From Oscillospiraceae bacterium (GTDB lineage Bacteria > Bacillota > Clostridia > Oscillospirales > Oscillospiraceae): a stretch of 5,646 bases of DNA. The notes under the pieces were generated by a model, which did not search any database, had not been told where the DNA came from, and saw nothing but the letters and a program-made list of their open reading frames with translations. This document shows positions 1 through 4,000 of the stretch, in pieces; the first letter of the stretch is position 1, and the number at the start of each line of letters is the position of its first letter. The position numbers and the translations under genes are program-made. The DNA is taken from positions 1 through 5,646 of the forward strand of contig JAITEC010000127.1 in assembly GCA_031282225.1 (NCBI GenBank), given 5' to 3'.

Positions 1-225
1 CGTTGGCGTCCCAGTGTATTTTGACAAGGCTTGTCAAGAGCGTTTCAGTCTCACCGGAAGGCAGTTCAAATTTTACGACGCGCAGAGGGGTGTCGCAGCA
101 GGTACATTATGACATCCACGAACGATATCTTCCGTTTGCGCGTGAAATCCTCCGGTCTCATCTTTGCGCGTGTCTCGTATTCGGAACCTATTTGTCAGGC
201 GGATTATTTTTTCAATTGCCGCCGC
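1..225 (-). pseudogene. IS4-family transposase, internal fragment with frameshift
   Basis: This is a remnant of a DDE-type IS4-family transposase, which cuts and re-joins insertion-sequence ends. Reading the minus strand, bases 88 to 2 encode PLRVVKFELPSGETETLLTSL followed by VKIHWDAN. This resembles the stretch just before the conserved 'LY..RW.IE' block of IS4 transposases (pattern R-V-V/I-K-F-x-L-x-S-G-E-x-E-x-L-x-T-x-L). The catalytic Glu region would lie beyond the left window edge. Upstream, in a different frame (about 213 to 91), EKIIRLTNRFRIRD fits the preceding 'F-x-x-R-L-x-x-x-F' strand of the same family. The two frames join at a GGGG run (87-90 on the plus strand), and each is closed by a stop beyond the junction (TAA at 109-107, TAA at 75-73). 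Together this suggests a one-base deletion. No N-terminal DNA-binding part or first catalytic Asp is recognisable to the right, so the copy looks truncated as well. The family call comes from pattern memory, not a search. The right limit is approximate. Confidence 0.5.
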
Positions 226-430
226 TGCGCTGTGTAATACCGCTTTGATTATGAAATGCATCTTCCTCACCAACAATTTAAGGTACACAAATTTGTGTTC
301 AAAAAATTGTTGGGGTCGTTTCGCTTTTGTCAACCCTTTTTTGTTACTTTTACCGACTTTTTATCCGTCATTTTGCACGATCTTTTCGCCCCTGTTTTGT
401 GCATTTTGCCCTATGCCCTTATCCTGTTGA
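226..430. other. AT-rich stretch without a credible gene
   Basis: This T-rich interval separates the transposase remnant from the GNAT remnant. The plus-strand frames that cross it give Phe/Leu/Cys-rich translations with no recognisable family pattern and no ribosome-binding site, and I do not regard them as genes. The one ordered element is the palindrome at 268-315. A perfect TTGACA hexamer lies at 427-432, but the only -10-like sequences (TATTAT at 437-442) are far too close to it, so I do not call a promoter. The interval may be decayed DNA that once held the N-terminus of the transposase or of the acetyltransferase. Confidence 0.5.
268..315. repeat. 48-base concentric palindrome
   Basis: Two inverted repeats share exactly the same centre (between 291 and 292). 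The inner one is a perfect 14-base palindrome, ACACAAATTTGTGT (285-298). The outer one is a perfect 10-base arm pair, CCAACAATTT (270-279) with AAATTGTTGG (304-313), plus one further C-G pair (268/315) after a mismatch. Between inner and outer arms lie 5 bases on each side (280-284 and 299-303) that are mostly unpaired. Extruded as a hairpin this gives stem, symmetric internal bulge, stem. No T-tract follows directly, so it is not a standard intrinsic terminator. It could be a dimeric-protein operator, a terminal or recombination structure of a mobile element, or a REP/MITE-like relic. The structure is certain; its function is unknown. Confidence 0.75.
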
Positions 431-808
431 CATTGGTATTATAAAGCAGGAAAAGAAAAAGGAGAGTATCCCCGAAACACGATTCAAAATAATGATTCGG
501 ATATTATTCTTGCTGTTGAGAATGATTTGGTGTTGGGGTTTATTCACATTAGAAAAGTGCGAACACCGCCATTCGATTCCATTGTTCCCCATAATTACGC
601 TGAAATTATTGACTTCATTGTAACTGCTGAACACAGGAAAAGCGGAATAGGTTCAATGTTGATGGAAGCCGCAAAGCAATGGACTAAAATTCGGAATCTC
701 GACTACATTGAATTATTTGTTTTATCCAACGCAAAAGACGAGTATTGTTTTTATCAATATAAAGGTTTTGTTACTGTATCGCATACTATGAGATGCTCGT
801 CGTTGTAA
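431..808 (+). pseudogene. GNAT-family N-acetyltransferase, 5'-truncated
   Basis: GNAT enzymes transfer the acetyl group of acetyl-CoA to an amine; the substrate here cannot be told. The frame opens after a TGA (428-430) and reads HWYYKAGKEKGEYPR, then DIILAVENDLVLGFIHI, a typical GNAT strand pair, and EIIDFIV, the strand before the acetyl-CoA loop. The pyrophosphate-binding motif R-K-S-G-I-G (R/Q-x-x-G-x-G/A) lies at 635-652. Then come GSMLMEAAKQW, DYIELFVLS, and the C-terminal FYQYKGF segment that normally carries the catalytic Tyr region, ending HTMR..L and TAA. About 125 residues remain; the family usually has 145-170, and roughly 30-40 N-terminal residues appear to be missing. There is no in-frame ATG before 'GSMLMEA'. 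A TTG at 527 would start inside the fold, and the purine run at 456-466 encodes KEKGE and has no start at a proper distance. The rest of the frame is undamaged, so the loss may be recent. Confidence 0.72.
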
Positions 809-824
809 TGCGGTACATAGCAGT

Positions 825-871
825 GGAGGAGTGACAGTGTGGGAGAATGCCTAACACACTGTTGCTCCTCC
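825..871 (+). repeat. 17-bp stem-loop downstream of GNAT remnant
   Basis: The left arm GGAGGAGTGACAGTGTG (825-841) pairs with CACACTGTTGCTCCTCC (855-871) around a 13-base loop. As plus-strand RNA all 17 positions pair, 15 Watson-Crick and two as adjacent U-G and G-U wobbles (832/864 and 833/863). On the minus strand the same two positions become A/C mismatches. The stem therefore favours a plus-strand transcript. It starts 17 bases after the GNAT stop, a usual place for a 3' hairpin, but it is followed by CGTATTTCGC rather than a U-run. It may be a 3'-end stability element, a factor-dependent termination structure, or an inverted repeat from a small mobile element. Confidence 0.7.
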
Positions 872-1048
872 GTATTTCGCGCCGACAGGCGCGAAACGCC
901 CCCGGCAGGGCGCACGACACCCGCGCAAACGACCTCCATTGTGGCAAGACGCACCTGTGGAAGCAACGTCGGCGCGTAATGCGCGGCATAGCGACCATGC
1001 TCTACGGCTCGCGCGCCGCAAAGCACAAATAGCCGGCAGACCGTTCAC
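851..1048 (-). CDS. Possible coupled small Cys/Arg-rich protein (65 aa)
   Basis: A GTG at 1048-1046 overlaps the TGA stop of the giant gene (GTGA), the classic geometry of translational coupling. A purine stretch GGGGAGGCGGAG (1063-1052) places GGAGG 8 bases before this GTG, a good Shine-Dalgarno position, although it also encodes the GRRS near the end of the giant protein. The product would be 65 residues with six cysteines (about 8, 21, 35, 44, 48, 65), many arginines, and a glycine-rich tail ending KYGGATVC. The stop TAG is at 853-851. I recognise no family. The frame runs through the hairpins at 875-896 and part of 855-871, and another minus-strand frame is also open here, so chance openness of GC-rich DNA is a strong alternative. 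Confidence 0.25.
   Translation of the reverse strand: MNGLPAICALRRASRRAWSLCRALRADVASTGASCHNGGRLRGCRAPCRGRFAPVGAKYGGATVC
875..896. repeat. GC-rich 9-bp hairpin with 4-base loop
   Basis: TTTCGCGCC (875-883) is a perfect inverted repeat of GGCGCGAAA (888-896) around the loop GACA. It begins 3 bases after the preceding stem-loop and is followed directly by a 5-bp hairpin (897-912). The stem has T on its left and A on its right side, the opposite of an intrinsic terminator, where the right side must run into T. It lies at the start of the GC-rich sequence and inside the possible small ORF. The function is unknown. Confidence 0.65.
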
Positions 1049-4000
1049 GCGCTCCGCCTCCCCGTCACGGGGTTAGTGCCCCTGACAGTCTCCTGCTTCG
1101 GCGCGCCGTCCAGCACGGCGCGCAGCGCGCGCGAGTTGCCGAACGGGTTGTTACCCGGGCTCCACGACCTGTTCTGCATCTGCCACAGCGCCGCGCGCTG
1201 CGACGCATTCAGACCCGGAATGGCTCGGATCGCCGCCTCCGCCTCCGACTGATCCACGGAGCCGTTTGCGTCGATATCGTAAATGTTTCCCTTGTACTGC
1301 ACCCATATCCCCGGCGTCACGCCATAGCCGGAAACGGCCTCGATCTTGTAGAACTCGCTATCGTCCATGTGCGACTTGAATGCCGCTATCTGGTCTTCTA
1401 GCGCTGCGCCGCTTTCCACGATGGCCGCGTACTTCTGCAAAGCCTGTATGTCGTCGCGCCCGTCGAGCTTTTTAAGCCCCATGATGGCGCGCGCCATCCT
1501 CTCCGCGCCCGCGCGTGACGCGCCATTTGCCTTGTATTCGAGGAAGTTGTCCAGCGCCGTCTGATTCTCCCGGAACTCGAGGTACGTATTGACCGACAGC
1601 CCCGCCTTCATCGCCGACTTGTACTTCTTGTAAGCCGGCTTTTCGCCATTCTCATTCATCTGCGTCATGAGCACATCCATGGCCTTGTCCCTCTCAGCCG
1701 CCGTATAGCCTCCGCGCAGCACCGCCTCGTACTTCTGCGCCGTTGTCGCCTGCTCATGCCCCTTTGGCGGCACGAGGCGCGCCACCGCGGCGGCCATGGC
1801 GTTTGCCGGCGCCGCGTCCAGCCCGGCGCCGCGCAGCTTCGCGTGCAGCCCATCGGCGTCGTGGAGCGTCCACAGCGCGGACTTCTGCTCATCCGTCAGC
1901 CCTTCCATGGCGTCAATAGCGTCGGCGATCTCCGAGTTCGAGTAAGTCCCGTGCCCGCTCTCGCCCTCCGGCTCGTCAAAGAGCTGGCGCACCTGCGCAT
2001 ACAGCAAGTACGCCGCCTCCGGCACGCCCGCCTCCCGCGCCCTGATGGCCTCCGCGGCCTTCCCGCCGGGCTCAAAGTCCGAGTTGCTGTCAAGCGCCAA
2101 CCCACGCGCGGCCTCGGCGATATCACCGTCCAGCGCCTCCACCATCTCCGGCGTCAGCAGCTTGTACGCCTCGAACGCGGACGCCCCCGAGACGAGTGCC
2201 GCATTCGAACGCTCTATTTCGGACTTCACCAGGCTCTTATCCAACACGCGGTTGCGCATGGCCGTGTCGATGCGCTCCTGTGTTATCTCGCGACCATCTC
2301 GCAGCATCGCCGCCGATATCTCCTCGTAAGCCTCCGCGTCCGGTCTCTTCCCGTAAGGCGACACGCCGAACAAAATGTCGTAAAACACTCCCGGGCTGTC
2401 GTTGACCGAGTAGAGGAACCGCTTCGCCTGATATTCGAGCAGAGGTTTGCCCGTCCACCTCAGCGCATGGCGCGACAAATCCTCCATCTCGCGCAGCGCG
2501 TTCTTCACGGGCAACCCGAACAGCGCCGCCACCGCGCCCGCCGCCTGCTTCGTGTAGTACAGCGGCGTCATCTTTGACTCCTCGCCCTTCACCAGCGACT
2601 TCACAAGGCTAACGACGGAAGTGTACGCGCGCTCCACACCCTCGCCGTCCATGGAATTCAGCCCGTACCCTTGGAAAAGGGACACGAGATCGCGCGCGTA
2701 GGGCAGCATCCCAAATGCGGACGGCACGAGATCCCCGTCGAGGAACGCCTTCTCCTTCGTGCCAAACAAGTGCCGCAAGAACTTTTGCGGCGCCTCCTCG
2801 CCCTCCTTCTCCTCCTTGTCGCGCCACGCGTCCCACGCGCTGCGCACGAGCGAGCCGGCGAGCAAGGAAGCCAGCACCGCGGCGAAAGCGCGCGCGACCT
2901 TGCGCTTCCCGCCGGGCGCTCCCGCGCCGAGCACGGCGGAGCGCAGTATGTTGTAGGTCTTCACGCCCTCTGACATGAACGCCGTCGCCGCCTTGACGTT
3001 CGCGTTGTCTGATCGCATTATCTGCGCGCGGTGGAACACCGTGTCCACTACCTGCGTGCGGTCTATAATGTCGTCGAACCGTCTTCCCGCAGCCTCGTAG
3101 AACTCCTTAGAGCCGGGGCGCAGACCCTTGTCCTTCGCGGCTGTCTCATGCCCCACAGCGTTCCAGATGACGCGCCAGGTGAGCTCGTCGGCCTTGCCAA
3201 TGCCCCACATGGCCTTTTCAGACACGCTGTGTTTGCCCATTATGATATCTTCCATCTGCCGCCCCGTATCGAGCGAATAGAACCCCATGCCGCGCCACGC
3301 CGCTATGGGCGAATAACGCGCGACGGTCTTCATGTCGCCCTTCGCGCCGCGCACGGGCGCAAGACCCCTCGCCAGCCACTTCGGGTCGAGCATGGACGCC
3401 GCGCGCAGTATGGACGTCGGCTGTTGCAAGACCACGCGCATGTTCGCGCCCAGTGCCGCAGCCTTCGCTCGGCGCACTATCTTGCCATAGAGACCCCCGC
3501 TGTCCGCCCTGCCCCCGCCATTCACGTCCCGCAGGAACTTGTTCACGTACTCCACGGCTCTCTTCCCGAGACTGTTCTCCAGCGCGCTCTTAACGCTCAC
3601 GTCCAGTTTCCTGTAGTTTATCACGCGCCCGGCGTCCGCCAGCGGCACCACGAACGCGTGGTAGCTGCTCATCTGGTCGAGCTGGCGAGCCGCCACCGTG
3701 AATATGTCTTCCACCACGACCGCGTTATTCGCGCCCTTGACGCGGGATTTCGTTATGCCGAGGTCGGCCAACTGCTGCGTCGCGCCCAGCCCGTCGTAAG
3801 TGTCTGAGAGAAAATTGCGGTCGCTCACGATGGGGAAATATGATTCCTCCGTGAACTTCCTATAGCCGTATAGCCTCATGGAGACCTCGTTGCCCCACTC
3901 CGCCGTCTGTATGAAGAGCGCCGCCAGCTTGTCCGCCACGTCCTTCTGCTGGTCGTCGAGCGCCTCCATGAACCGCGCGAGATCGCCAGGTGCCAGTCGC

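Larger units (their letters stand above)
809..1044. other. Convergent intergenic region with hairpin cluster and composition step
   Basis: The plus-strand GNAT remnant and the minus-strand giant gene point towards each other across this interval. Base composition changes here from AT-rich to GC-rich at about 865-880. Three stem-loops follow one another with almost no gap: 825-871, 875-896, and a short one at 897-912 (CGCCC paired with GGGCG). None has a T-tract on either strand, so none is a classical intrinsic terminator, although the first could still end or protect the GNAT transcript. A possible small minus-strand ORF (851-1048) overlaps most of the region. No tRNA or recognisable attachment core was seen. 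Confidence 0.6.

Noticed and set aside
21..37. 17-base palindrome TTGACAAG-G-CTTGTCAA, with an 11-base inverted match at 5633-5643
   Set aside because: The palindrome lies within transposase codons, and an 11-base match between distant points is expected by chance in a window of this size.
427..442. TTGACA with nearby TATTAT as a promoter for the GNAT frame
   Set aside because: Only 4 bases separate the two hexamers; no -10 element exists at 16-18 bases.
456..466. Strong Shine-Dalgarno-like AAAAAGGAGAG before the GNAT frame
   Set aside because: No ATG, GTG or TTG follows within 5-12 bases, and the run encodes KEKGE inside the homologous part of the GNAT.
849..855. GCCTAAC resembling an integron attC R-box
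   Set aside because: It lies at the end of the loop and start of the right arm of the 825-871 stem, and no GTTRRRY partner is found at a suitable distance, so it is not a folded attC.
875..896. Hairpin with GACA tetraloop resembling the hairpin downstream of a diversity-generating retroelement variable repeat
   Set aside because: The gene upstream on that strand is a GNAT remnant rather than a lectin-fold target, and no template/variable repeat or reverse transcriptase is visible.
754..1026. Minus-strand open frame of 90 codons spanning the composition boundary
   Set aside because: Its last third is simply the antisense of the GNAT C-terminus and the rest lies in hairpin DNA; it has no start signal as good as the competing GTG at 1048.
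1756..2577. Long plus-strand open frame of 273 codons opposite the giant gene
   Set aside because: It is an antisense shadow of GC-rich coding DNA: Arg/His/Leu-rich translation, no family pattern and no ribosome-binding site. The same holds for the plus-strand frames at 3031-3807, 4417-5097 and 4574-5353.
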